Source: DASZHJ01 sp963735465
GTDB lineage: Bacteria > Pseudomonadota > Alphaproteobacteria > ATCC43930 > CGMCC-115725
Assembly: GCA_963735465.1 (NCBI GenBank)
Contig: CAVTLA010000001.1
Location: forward strand, 1,798,001 to 1,862,000
Direction of reading: 5' to 3'
Length of the DNA: 64,000 nucleotides
Part shown: piece by piece, positions 17,133-25,132 of the stretch
Position numbering within the stretch: the first letter of the stretch is position 1
Layout: each line of letters opens with the position of its first letter
Program-made: the position numbers and the translations under genes
Notes under the pieces: generated by a model
What the model was told of the DNA's origin: nothing
What the model saw: only the letters and a program-made list of their open reading frames with translations
The model's database searches: none

Positions 17133-18103
17133 AGGCGGCCCGGGCGCTCCCGGCGGTGGCCGCGCGACGCCGGATCGACCCCGCCGTGCTCGCGGCCTTC
17201 GGCTGCATCGTCTTGCTGCTGCTGGGAGGATCGCTCTACTCGCGGAACTTCCTCTCGCCGGACTATCTCCTGCAGCAGCTCAACGTCGCCGCCTTCCTCG
17301 GCGTCATCGCGTCCGGCGTGATGCTGGTGGTGCTGCTCGGCCACATCGATCTCTCGATCCCGTGGATCGTCACCATGGGCGGCATGATGTCGACGGCGGC
17401 GGCTGGCTGGGGCCCGGCCGGCGTCGCGCTGGCGATCCCCATCGGCATCGCCTGCGGCATCGCCGTCGGCGTCTTCAACGGCGTGGGCGTGGCCTATCTG
17501 CGCGTCCCCTCGATGATCTTCACCCTCGGCACCAACGCCATCGCCCAGGGCCTGATGGTGATCCATACCAGCGGATTCGCGCCCCAGGACCGCTCCACCG
17601 AGGCGATGCACGTGATCGCCGTCGACCGCACCGTCGCCGGCATTCCGAATGCGCTCTGGGTCTGGGCGGCGGTGGGCGGTCTGGCGGTGCTGCTCCTGAC
17701 GCGCACCGCCTTCGGCCGCTACATCTATGCGATCGGCAACCGCGAGCGGGCCGCCTACCTCTCCGGCGTCAATACCCGCGCCGTGGTGGTGGGGTGTTTC
17801 GCCATTGCCGGCGGCTGCTCCGGCCTGGCCGGTGTCCTCCTCGCGGGCTATTCCACCAAGGCTTACCAGGCGATGGGCGATCCCTACCTGCTGCCGGCGA
17901 TCGCCGCGGTGGTGCTGGGCGGCACCAGCATCCTCGGCGGCCGCGGCACCTATCTCGGCACCGTCGCCGGCGTCATCCTGATCACCCTGCTGCAGTCCAT
18001 CCTCTCGGTGGTGCAGATGCCCGAGGCCGGCCGGCAGATCATCTACGGCGCCGTCATCATCGCGATGCTGCTGCTCTACGGCCGCCAGCGCCGGGAGACC
18101 TGA
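17129..18103 (+). CDS. Ribose-type ABC transporter, permease 2
   Basis: 324 residues of the same family as the previous gene. HIDLSIPWIVTMGGM, YIYAIGNRERAAYLSGV and AVVLGGTSILGGRGT are the family landmarks. The pair of different permeases, rather than a single rbsC homodimer, is typical of several alphaproteobacterial sugar or polyol importers. The TauD-type dioxygenase gene starts 43 bases after the stop and may belong to the same transcript. Confidence 0.9.
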   Translation: MKAARALPAVAARRRIDPAVLAAFGCIVLLLLGGSLYSRNFLSPDYLLQQLNVAAFLGVIASGVMLVVLLGHIDLSIPWIVTMGGMMSTAAAGWGPAGVALAIPIGIACGIAVGVFNGVGVAYLRVPSMIFTLGTNAIAQGLMVIHTSGFAPQDRSTEAMHVIAVDRTVAGIPNALWVWAAVGGLAVLLLTRTAFGRYIYAIGNRERAAYLSGVNTRAVVVGCFAIAGGCSGLAGVLLAGYSTKAYQAMGDPYLLPAIAAVVLGGTSILGGRGTYLGTVAGVILITLLQSILSVVQMPEAGRQIIYGAVIIAMLLLYGRQRRET

Positions 18104-18146
18104 GCGCTCATCGCCGCGTTGCCTCCGGGAGTTTTCCTGCCCTAGG

Positions 18147-19064
18147 ATGAAGCGCGATCACGCGGAGGTTTTCCTGGAGCTCATTCCGCTCACGCCCAGC
18201 TTCGGCGCCGAGGTCCGCGGTGTCGATCTCACCCGGCCGATCCCATCCGAGACAGTCGCGGCGCTGCGCCAGGCGCTCTTCGACCATGCCGTGCTGCTGT
18301 TCCGTGGTCAGTTCCTGACGCCGGCCCAGGAGGGTGCATTCATGGGCCGGTTCGGCCCGCTGGTGCTGCCGGATCGCCGCCAGTTCACCCTGCCCGAGGC
18401 GCCGTACATCACCGTGCTCAGCAACGTGGTGGAGAACGGCGAGCCCATCGGCTTTCTCAACGAGATCGGCGTCGAGTGGCATACGGACGATTCCGGCTGG
18501 GAGCGCCAGCACACCGTCACCGCGCTCTATGCGGTGGAGACGCCCGATGTCGGCGGCGACACGCTCTTCGCCGGAACTTACCGGCCGGTGGAGGAGATGC
18601 CGGCGCAGCTTCGGCGCCGCGTCGAGGGCAGGATCGGCGTCTACAACTATCTCCGCATCAACGAGAAGGTGAATGCGATCAGCCCGCTGGCGAAGCCAGT
18701 GCCGCCGGAGGACCGCGCCCGCTTCCGGGATGTGCGCCATGCCCTGCTGCGGCCACATCCGGTGACCGGGCGGCTCGCGATCTTCACGACACCAGAGGAG
18801 CTGATCCGCATCGAGGGTATGGGCGAGCGGGAGAGCTATGACCTCGTCACCGAGCTCGTCGCCTTCGCGACCCAGGACCGCTACGCCTATCGCCACCATT
18901 ACGCCGCCGGCGACCTCATCCTCAACGACAACTCGGGCTCGCTGCACAGCACCACGGAATACATCTACCGGAGCGAGCGCCGGATCGTGCATCGCTCCAT
19001 TGCCCATCTCCGGCGGGATGAGGAAGCCGCTGCGGCAGACGCATCGCAGTACGTCCGGGCGTGA
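18147..19064 (+). CDS. TauD/TfdA-family 2-oxoglutarate-dependent dioxygenase
   Basis: 305 residues. FGAEVRGVDLTRP at the N-terminus is the TauD-family start, the iron ligands are in EWHTDDSG (H-x-D) and in VHRSIAHLRR (distal His), and HSTTEYI with the Arg nearby would bind 2-oxoglutarate. It would hydroxylate a small organic substrate with Fe(II) and oxygen. Position directly after the importer suggests that the imported compound, or a product of it, is the substrate; this is inference. Confidence 0.85.
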   Translation: MKRDHAEVFLELIPLTPSFGAEVRGVDLTRPIPSETVAALRQALFDHAVLLFRGQFLTPAQEGAFMGRFGPLVLPDRRQFTLPEAPYITVLSNVVENGEPIGFLNEIGVEWHTDDSGWERQHTVTALYAVETPDVGGDTLFAGTYRPVEEMPAQLRRRVEGRIGVYNYLRINEKVNAISPLAKPVPPEDRARFRDVRHALLRPHPVTGRLAIFTTPEELIRIEGMGERESYDLVTELVAFATQDRYAYRHHYAAGDLILNDNSGSLHSTTEYIYRSERRIVHRSIAHLRRDEEAAAADASQYVRA

Positions 19065-19072
19065 CCGCCCGG
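19055..19072 (+). terminator. Possible hairpin at the end of the TauD-type gene
   Basis: Arms CCGGGCG (19055-19061) and CGCCCGG (19066-19072) pair perfectly around TGAC, and the stop codon falls inside the loop. There is no T run, so termination would need another factor. Confidence 0.3.
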
Positions 19073-19128
19073 CCCCGGCGAGCCGGCGTGCGGCGATTGA
19101 AGGTGTTCCCCTCAAGCGGGCAACCACC

Positions 19129-19140
19129 TGATAAAGATCA
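19129..19140 (+). promoter_or_regulatory. FNR/FixK-like box 1
   Basis: TGAT-AAAG-ATCA, a perfect dyad of the core half-sites of the FNR/CRP superfamily (consensus TTGAT-N4-ATCAA). Outer positions are C and T. It lies 55 bases upstream of a better copy and about 120 bases before the RHH gene start. Confidence 0.5.
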
Positions 19141-19183
19141 TCAAATTCTGGCGCCGTCGGCCGCTACATCTTTTGCGCGAAAA

Positions 19184-19197
19184 TTGATCCAGATCAT
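19184..19197 (+). promoter_or_regulatory. FNR/FixK-like box 2
   Basis: TTGAT-CCAG-ATCAT matches the FNR-type consensus in 9 of 10 conserved positions. Its centre at 19190.5 would place a class II start site near 19232, with TGCTCTAAG just upstream as a possible extended -10. This suggests oxygen- or redox-dependent control of the RHH gene at 19258. Confidence 0.55.
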
Positions 19198-19257
19198 CGC
19201 CGTCGTTTCCGTGCGGTGCTCTAAGTCTCGCGATTTGCACAATCGGAGGCGGGTGCA

Positions 19258-19617
19258 GTGCTTTCTCAGATGAACGGAGACGCCGGGTCACATCGAGCCG
19301 AGGCTGACCGGGGCCAGCAGTCCGGCCGCCGGCGGTCCTCCCTGGTGACGGGCAATGTGCGGGTGGCAGGACGGCGCACCAGCGTTCGCCTGGAGCCGAA
19401 GATGTGGATGGCGCTCGAGGAAATCCGCATCCGCGAGCACACGACCCTGCCCGCCCTGGTGACCCGGATCGAGCGCGCCAAGCTGGCCACCAGCCTCACC
19501 GCCGGCATCCGGATCTATCTCCTGCTCTACTTCATGAGCGCGACCACCGAGGAGGGCCATCGCGCGGCCGGTCACGGCACCGCGGAGGCGCGGCCCTTCG
19601 GGACCTTGCCGACGTAG
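19258..19617 (+). CDS. Ribbon-helix-helix regulator (RHH_4-like)
   Basis: 119 residues. The core, GRRTSVRLEPKMWMALEEI followed by REHTTLPALVTRI, is the ribbon-helix-helix pattern of the alphaproteobacterial RHH_4 family. The GTG at 19258 sits 7-8 bases after GGAGG; ATG 19270 is the alternative. The first ~35 residues are charged and probably disordered, and the C-terminal ~30 residues (after the hydrophobic IRIYLLLYFMSA) are also low in order. It may regulate neighbours or itself; two FNR-like boxes precede it. Confidence 0.7.
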   Translation: MLSQMNGDAGSHRAEADRGQQSGRRRSSLVTGNVRVAGRRTSVRLEPKMWMALEEIRIREHTTLPALVTRIERAKLATSLTAGIRIYLLLYFMSATTEEGHRAAGHGTAEARPFGTLPT

Positions 19618-19696
19618 CGATACCGATACCCCGCCGAGGCGCTTGGCGGGTCGGCGGATCCCAGTGCATCATCCCTCCGGACAGGAGGGAGCACGC

Positions 19697-20542
19697 GTGG
19701 GCAAATTGCTGACGAACGCAGATATCGCCGGGTTTCACCGCGACGGGTACGTGACCGGCGTGCCGGTGCTGCGACCGGACGAGGTCGCCGATCTCGTGGC
19801 GCGCACCGAGGCCTTCGAGGCGGAACGGCCCGGCGACATTGCCTGGGCCTTCGACATCAAGGCAAACCTGCTTTTCGACTGGGTCTATGAGCTCGGCCGC
19901 CACCCGCGCCTCCTCGATGCGATCGAGGACCTGATCGGACCCGACATCCTCATGACCAACGCCGTCTTCCGGAACAAAAACCCCGGCAGCGCCGTCGACT
20001 ACGGCTGGCATCAGGATTCAGCCCGCATCGAGGTGACGCCGTTCTTCGTCATCGCCTATGTGGCGCTGTCCGACGCGAGCCCGGACAACGGCTGCCTCCG
20101 TATCATTCCCGGGACCCACGACCGCGTCCGCCCCTTCACGGTGACGGAGGCGCCGGGACAGCTGCGGCGCCTGGTGGCGCGGGTGAAGGACGTCGACGAG
20201 AGCGCCGCGGTAGACCTGCACCTGAAGCCCGGCGAGGCCGCGATCTTCCACAGCAACGCCGTCCACGGCTCGGCACCCAATCGCTCGAGCCGGCGCCGCA
20301 TGGCACTCCTCAACGACTACACGCCGGCGGCCGGTCGGCAGAACCTGGGCCACGGCTCCGGCCAGCTCGTGCGCGGCACCGACCACTGGCAGCACTTCGG
20401 CGCCGAGCCGGTGCCGGAGCCGGGCCTCACCGAGCGCAACGTGCTGGCGCGCCGCGCCATCCTCACGACATATCCCGAGAACGTGCTGATGGGTCCGCGC
20501 CTCCCCGGCGTCCCCGTCACCTTCCCCGACCGCCCGACCTGA
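19697..20542 (+). CDS. Phytanoyl-CoA dioxygenase (PhyH) family protein
   Basis: 281 residues from GTG 19697, which follows AGGAGGGA by 6 bases. Iron ligands are visible as WHQDSA (H-x-D) and the distal His in AVHGSAPNRS, whose Arg would hold 2-oxoglutarate. GCLRIIPGTHD is a family hallmark. It is a non-haem Fe(II)/2-oxoglutarate oxygenase. Substrate is unknown; the family includes enzymes acting on acyl-CoAs, ectoine and natural-product intermediates. It is convergent with the DUF1989 gene, 12 bases apart. Confidence 0.85.
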   Translation: MGKLLTNADIAGFHRDGYVTGVPVLRPDEVADLVARTEAFEAERPGDIAWAFDIKANLLFDWVYELGRHPRLLDAIEDLIGPDILMTNAVFRNKNPGSAVDYGWHQDSARIEVTPFFVIAYVALSDASPDNGCLRIIPGTHDRVRPFTVTEAPGQLRRLVARVKDVDESAAVDLHLKPGEAAIFHSNAVHGSAPNRSSRRRMALLNDYTPAAGRQNLGHGSGQLVRGTDHWQHFGAEPVPEPGLTERNVLARRAILTTYPENVLMGPRLPGVPVTFPDRPT

Positions 20543-20554
20543 CCGCTACGTCGC

Positions 20555-21160
20555 TCAGCTCTCGATGACGTAGTGCGCGTCGCGCGGCGTCTTGTCCGCG
20601 CCGTTGATCGGGCTCAGATCCTGCGGGCAGGCGGAGAACACGACGACGAGGTCCATCTCCGCGCGCAGCTTGACGTAGTCCCCGGCGCGCGAGACCGGCG
20701 GCAGCCGGCTGATGGAATGATCGGAGTTCACGGGAATATTCATGAAGAGGTTGAGCGGCCCCGGCGTGAAGCCGAATTTGAGGCCCTTCTCCGCCAGCGC
20801 CTCGTGCAGATTGTCGGAGCAGTTGCGGTGATACTCGCGGCACCCCTGCTCCTGGTAGATGTAGTTGTTGCAGGCGCAGAGCAGGGTGTCGTGGATGCCC
20901 GGCGAGGTATCGGCGGTCACCGTCAGCATCGGCCGGCGCCGATCCGAGACGTAGCTGTCGCCGGTGGCGAGCATGATCTTGCTGTTGAAGGAGCGCGAGT
21001 GCTCCATCGACATGAACTCGCGCAGGTCGGCGCGGCTGAAGGCCCAGGTGTCGAGCACCTGGCTGCCGTGGGTGTTGACGACCTTCAGGACCTGCCCTTT
21101 GGCAAGCGTGACGGCCGTGCCGTGGCGGGCGGGGATCACCTGCGCTTCTGAACCTGTCAT
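20555..21160 (-). CDS. DUF1989 / urea-carboxylase-associated family protein
   Basis: 201 residues of the DUF1989 family, named for members beside urea carboxylase genes. Conserved features include NTHGSQVLDTWAF, the SMEHSRSF block, and a Cys-rich region (LLCACNNYIY, then CREYHRNCSDNL) that probably binds metal. GPLNLFMNIPV is typical of the family. No urea carboxylase is encoded here; its neighbour is a GMC oxidoreductase transcribed in the same direction 36 bases upstream. Confidence 0.8.
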   Translation of the reverse strand: MTGSEAQVIPARHGTAVTLAKGQVLKVVNTHGSQVLDTWAFSRADLREFMSMEHSRSFNSKIMLATGDSYVSDRRRPMLTVTADTSPGIHDTLLCACNNYIYQEQGCREYHRNCSDNLHEALAEKGLKFGFTPGPLNLFMNIPVNSDHSISRLPPVSRAGDYVKLRAEMDLVVVFSACPQDLSPINGADKTPRDAHYVIES

Positions 21161-21196
21161 TTCGCTTCTCCTTCGTTTCCTGCCTGACGGACGGCG

Positions 21197-22894
21197 TCAG
21201 GCGCTCGCCAGCATGGCGTCGCTCATCTTCTCCGCGATCATGATGGTGGGAATATTGGTGTTGGCGCGGGTGATCCGGGGCATCACGGAGGCGTCCACGA
21301 CGCGGAGGCCCGCGACGCCATGGACACGGCCTCCGGCGTCAACCACGGAGGTGGGATCCTCCGCGGCGCCCATGCGGCAGGAGCCGGAGGCATGCCAGAG
21401 CCCGTGCACCTTCTCGCGGACGAAGCCGTCGAGGAGCTCGTCATCCGCCATCAGCTCGGCGACGGCAGCGCCCTCGGTCACGACGTTCCTGATGAGAAGG
21501 CGGCGCAGCGCCGCGGGACCGTCGAGGAGCGCCGCCAGGATCGAGGTCATCACCTGGTTCTTCAGGCAGACGCGGCCGAGGTCGCGGATGCGCTCGCTGT
21601 AGCTGGAGGGAAAGGGATCGAGGGCCACCGCCTGCATCGCCGGGTGCCGGTAGAGATCGGCGACGAAGCGCATGCCCCGCTTCAGCCGCTCGCGGTCGCG
21701 CCAGTCCGAGAGCATGTTGAAATCCACCTTCGGCTCGACCGCGGGATCCGCCGAGTGCAGCGCGACACGACCGGTGGAGTAGGACTTGTTGACCCAGGTG
21801 ACCATCGAGCCGATCTGCCGGCCAACTGGATGCCAGCCGGTCTTGCAGACCGCCGCCATGTACATGTCGTTGGAGGGACAGTCCTCGAAGCGGGAGCTGT
21901 AGCGCATGGCCACATGGATATGCCGTCGCAGCGTCGCCGGCAGCCGTGATGCGCGCTCGATGACGGCGCTGATGGAGAGCGCCGGATGTTCCTGCAGATT
22001 GCCGCCGACGCCGGGACGGTCGGCGATCACGGGAATGCCGAGGCTCGCGAGATCCGCCCCCGGCCCGATGCCGGCGCGCAGCAGCATCGCCGGCGAGTGC
22101 AGCGCGCCGGCCGAGATCACCACCTCGCGCCCACGGATCTCCTCGACGCCATCGCTCCGCTTGATCCGCACGCCCACGACGCGGGCGCCCTCGGTGACGA
22201 GCCCCATCACCATCGCATCGGCCATGATCCGCAGGTTGGCCCGCCGCCGGGCCGCGTTGTCCAGATACCCGATCGCGGTGGAGACTCGGCGGTCGTAGAT
22301 GTTGGAGATCGCGACCGGGAAATACCCGTCGTCGAAATCGCCGTTCTGGTCGCCGATGAAGCGGTAGCCCGCGCCCTCGAAGGCGGCGGCAGCAGCCTTG
22401 GTGAAGCCCGGCCATACCTCCGGGAAGATGCGGCGGATCGGGATCGGCCCGTCCTTGCCGTGGAGCGGCCCGTCGAAATCGATGTCGCGCTCCAGGCGGC
22501 GGAAATACGGCAGCACCTCTTGCCACGACCAGCCCGCGGCTCCCATCTCCCGCCATTCGTCGTAATCCGCCGGCGTGCCGCGATTGGCCTGCATGTCGTT
22601 GAGGCTGGAGTTGCCGCCCATCAGGCGGCCCTGCTCGTAGCGCCGCGGCTCCGGCCGCTCCGGCGCGTTGTGCGGCACCGCCTGCAGCGTCACCCGGAGA
22701 TCGGCCCAGAGGTTGCGCGGATCGAAATAGGCGACGCGGGGATAGCTGTCGAGAATCTCCGGATCGACCCGGTCCGGCGGCGTGTCGCGGCCCGCCTCGA
22801 TCAGCAGCACGCGGTTGCCCGCGCGGGCCGAGAGCCGGTTCGCCAGCACGCAGCCGGCGGAGCCGCCGCCGACGATGATGAAGTCGTAGTCCAT
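21197..22894 (-). CDS. GMC-family FAD-dependent oxidoreductase (choline-dehydrogenase-like)
   Basis: 565 residues. DFIIVGGGSAGCVLANRLS is the N-terminal FAD-binding motif, GGNSSLNDMQANRG and the GMC signature region (SAGALHSPAMLLRAGIGPG) follow, and the C-terminal LWHASGSCRMG holds the catalytic His. It oxidises an alcohol to an aldehyde using FAD. The substrate is not evident; resemblance to alcohol/choline dehydrogenases is at family level. It is likely co-transcribed with the DUF1989 gene. Confidence 0.88.
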   Translation of the reverse strand: MDYDFIIVGGGSAGCVLANRLSARAGNRVLLIEAGRDTPPDRVDPEILDSYPRVAYFDPRNLWADLRVTLQAVPHNAPERPEPRRYEQGRLMGGNSSLNDMQANRGTPADYDEWREMGAAGWSWQEVLPYFRRLERDIDFDGPLHGKDGPIPIRRIFPEVWPGFTKAAAAAFEGAGYRFIGDQNGDFDDGYFPVAISNIYDRRVSTAIGYLDNAARRRANLRIMADAMVMGLVTEGARVVGVRIKRSDGVEEIRGREVVISAGALHSPAMLLRAGIGPGADLASLGIPVIADRPGVGGNLQEHPALSISAVIERASRLPATLRRHIHVAMRYSSRFEDCPSNDMYMAAVCKTGWHPVGRQIGSMVTWVNKSYSTGRVALHSADPAVEPKVDFNMLSDWRDRERLKRGMRFVADLYRHPAMQAVALDPFPSSYSERIRDLGRVCLKNQVMTSILAALLDGPAALRRLLIRNVVTEGAAVAELMADDELLDGFVREKVHGLWHASGSCRMGAAEDPTSVVDAGGRVHGVAGLRVVDASVMPRITRANTNIPTIMIAEKMSDAMLASA

Positions 22895-23050
22895 GCGCCT
22901 CCCCCCGGCGAATGCAGGAGTATTTCAAACTTCCGGAGGCATCGACAGCCCTTCCGCGGGCGGTTCGGCGCGGCATCGGCAAATTCTGCCGGGCACCGCC
23001 GAAGGGCGTCCGATCTTGCCGCCCAGGCCGCCCCGCCAACGTCACAAAAG

Positions 23051-23069
23051 CCCGCAAAATGCGGGTTTT
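23051..23069 (+). repeat. Short palindrome followed by TTTT, upstream of a sigma-54 promoter
   Basis: CCCGCA-AAA-TGCGGG, preceded by AAAAG and followed by TTTT. It could be a weak bidirectional terminator of the GMC/EAL intergenic region or an activator site; it ends 5 bases before the sigma-54 element. Confidence 0.4.
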
Positions 23070-23073
23070 CGGG

Positions 23074-23090
23074 CTGGCACGGCGCTTGCT
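23074..23090 (+). promoter_or_regulatory. Sigma-54 (RpoN) promoter, near-perfect consensus
   Basis: CTGGCACGGCGCTTGCT matches YTGGCACG-N4-TTGCW at every conserved base, with GG at 23076-23077 and GC at 23088-23089. It lies outside coding sequence, with an expected start near 23101 and the ATG of the EAL-like gene at 23140, giving a leader of about 40 bases. Sigma-54 promoters need an enhancer-binding activator, which is not encoded in this window. Confidence 0.75.
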
Positions 23091-23139
23091 CCTGTCCCTT
23101 GCGGCCCATCCCTCAGGGCCCGGCTCAGGAGAGCGCCAC

Positions 23140-24498
23140 ATGCAGTCGACCCCGCAGATGCGAATTCGCCCGTCCGAATTGGGAGACCCGCTGCAGGAGC
23201 GTCAGCTCCTCGACCTCCTGCATCGCCTGGCCAAGCATCGCCACGGGCGCCGCGCGGTCCACATTCACCTCTCGCAGCTGCGCGCCTACAACCTGCGCGG
23301 CGAGCAGGTCCGCATCGCCGTCCACTTCTTCGAATCGCTGGTCATCCACGTCGGCGGCGCGCTCTTCGCGCTCGGCAACGCCGATCTCATCTTCGTCTGG
23401 AAGAGCGCCAAGGTCGACGCCATCGACGAGGCGGTGACGCGCCTGCGCACCCTCTTCAGCGAAGATCCCCTGGCGCAGGGCGAGGAGGAGCACCAGCGCA
23501 ACCGCTTCTGCACCTGGTACGATCTGGAGACCCGGTACGACGATCTCTTCGTCGTGGCGCAGCGCCTGCACGACGTCGAATTGAAGCGCACCCGCCGCCT
23601 CGCCGCGCTTTCCGAGGCCGCCCGCAAGGCACAGCAGCCCCCGGTCAAGCTGCAGCCGGTCAGCGCCGACCGCATGTGCCAGCTCGTCGACGTCATCGCC
23701 CACGCCGATCTCTCGAACATGATGCGGCGCCAGCCGATCTGCGCGATCACGCGGGACGCGGCCCCCAAGGTCATGTTCCGCGAGCTCTACATCTCGATCG
23801 AGGACCTTCGCGACAGCGTCATCCCCGGCCACGACATCGCCAGCGACCGCGGGCTGTTCCAGCATCTGACGAAGACCCTCGACGACCGCATGCTGCAGGT
23901 TTTGATCAAGAACGACGACAGCGAGATCTCCCGGGCGTTCAGCGTGAATTTCAACGTGAATACCCTGCTGTCCGAGCGCTTCATCACTTTCGACCGGCGC
24001 CTGCGCGCGGCGACGCGCTGCACCGTCATCTTCGAGCTGCAGGTGCTGGATATTCTCGCTGATCTTCGCGCCTACTACTTCGCCCGCGACTTCGTGCGCG
24101 AGCGCGGCTATCGCATCTGCCTGGACGGCGTCACCGACATGATGCTGCCCTCGATCGATCTCGAGCGCTTCGGCGTCGACTTCCTCAAGATCATGTGGAA
24201 CGAGGACACGCTGGGCAATGCCGGACCGGAGCGGCTGGCGGAACTACGCGATGCCGTGCAGCGTCTCGGCCGCGGCCGCACCATCCTCGCCCGCTGCGAC
24301 AGTTCCGACGCCATCGACGTCGGCCGCTCCCTCGGCATCAACCTGTTTCAGGGTCGCCACATCGATCAGCTGCCCGGCGTCTACGACAGCGGTTTCGCCG
24401 CGGTTCGCAAGCTGGCCTTGCGCTCGGCCGCGGAAGCGGCCGCCAATGCCGCCGAGCGGGCCCGGCAGCGGGATCTGCGCCAGCCCGTCCACGTCTGA
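23140..24498 (+). CDS. Degenerate GGDEF/EAL-domain protein
   Basis: 452 residues from ATG 23140, with AGGAG about 9 bases before it. Residues ~20-120 look like a worn ferredoxin-like GGDEF fold (VHIHLSQL, GGALFALGNADLIFVW) without a GGDEF motif. The C-terminal ~230 residues follow an EAL fold: NFNVNTLLSERF, FELQVLDIL, ICLDGVTDMM, DFLKIMW and LFQGRHID. The EAL motif, the DDFG pair (here LDG) and the late catalytic Glu are lost, so c-di-GMP hydrolysis is unlikely; a nucleotide-sensing or scaffold role is possible. The sigma-54 promoter suggests control with motility, nitrogen or surface functions. Confidence 0.75.
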   Translation: MQSTPQMRIRPSELGDPLQERQLLDLLHRLAKHRHGRRAVHIHLSQLRAYNLRGEQVRIAVHFFESLVIHVGGALFALGNADLIFVWKSAKVDAIDEAVTRLRTLFSEDPLAQGEEEHQRNRFCTWYDLETRYDDLFVVAQRLHDVELKRTRRLAALSEAARKAQQPPVKLQPVSADRMCQLVDVIAHADLSNMMRRQPICAITRDAAPKVMFRELYISIEDLRDSVIPGHDIASDRGLFQHLTKTLDDRMLQVLIKNDDSEISRAFSVNFNVNTLLSERFITFDRRLRAATRCTVIFELQVLDILADLRAYYFARDFVRERGYRICLDGVTDMMLPSIDLERFGVDFLKIMWNEDTLGNAGPERLAELRDAVQRLGRGRTILARCDSSDAIDVGRSLGINLFQGRHIDQLPGVYDSGFAAVRKLALRSAAEAAANAAERARQRDLRQPVHV

Positions 24499-24520
24499 GG
24501 CCGGCGCAGATCGACGGACG

Positions 24521-25132
24521 TCATTCCGCGGCGATCGTTGCGGCCGCACCCACCATCACCACCGAGCTTGCCCGGTTCGCGATCCGCACCGCGCGACGGC
24601 TGGTCAGGAACCGGCGCGCCCGCGCGGCGAGGAGCGTCCACCCGAGGTCGGTCGCCATCAGAACCGCCAGCATCGTCAGCGTGAGCTCGGCCCAGGAAGC
24701 GGCATCGAGCCGACGCAGATCGATCAGGCTGGGGACGAGCGCAAGGTAGAACACCACGATCTTGGGATTGCCGAGCGTGACCATCATGCCGGCGAAGAAC
24801 ATGCGCCACGGCCGTTGGCTGACGGGAAGCGGATTGGCCGCCTGCTCGGCCGGCGCGAACCACATTTTCCAGGCGAGGAACAGCAGGTAGGCGACGCCGA
24901 CGAACTTCAACATCAGGAACAGGACGACGAAGGTTTGCGCCACCACGGCGAGCCCCGCCACCGCAACCGTCAGCCAGATCGCCTCGCCGATCCACATCGC
25001 CGCAAGAAAGGGCAGCACGTCTCGAAAGCCATTGGTGAGGACGCGGGCGACGAGCGCGGCGATGCTGGGCCCCGGCGAGCCTGCATTCACCAGCAGCGCC
25101 AACGCAAACACGGTCAAGGTCGCGACGCTCAT
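24521..25132 (-). CDS. LysE/RhtB-family exporter
   Basis: 203 residues with about five or six hydrophobic segments and the family start VNAGSPGPSIAALVAR, plus GNPKIVVFYLALVPSLI in the middle. Members export amino acids or related small molecules. The ATG overlaps the stop of the luciferase-like gene upstream (ATGA), so the two form an operon. Confidence 0.85.
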   Translation of the reverse strand: MSVATLTVFALALLVNAGSPGPSIAALVARVLTNGFRDVLPFLAAMWIGEAIWLTVAVAGLAVVAQTFVVLFLMLKFVGVAYLLFLAWKMWFAPAEQAANPLPVSQRPWRMFFAGMMVTLGNPKIVVFYLALVPSLIDLRRLDAASWAELTLTMLAVLMATDLGWTLLAARARRFLTSRRAVRIANRASSVVMVGAAATIAAE

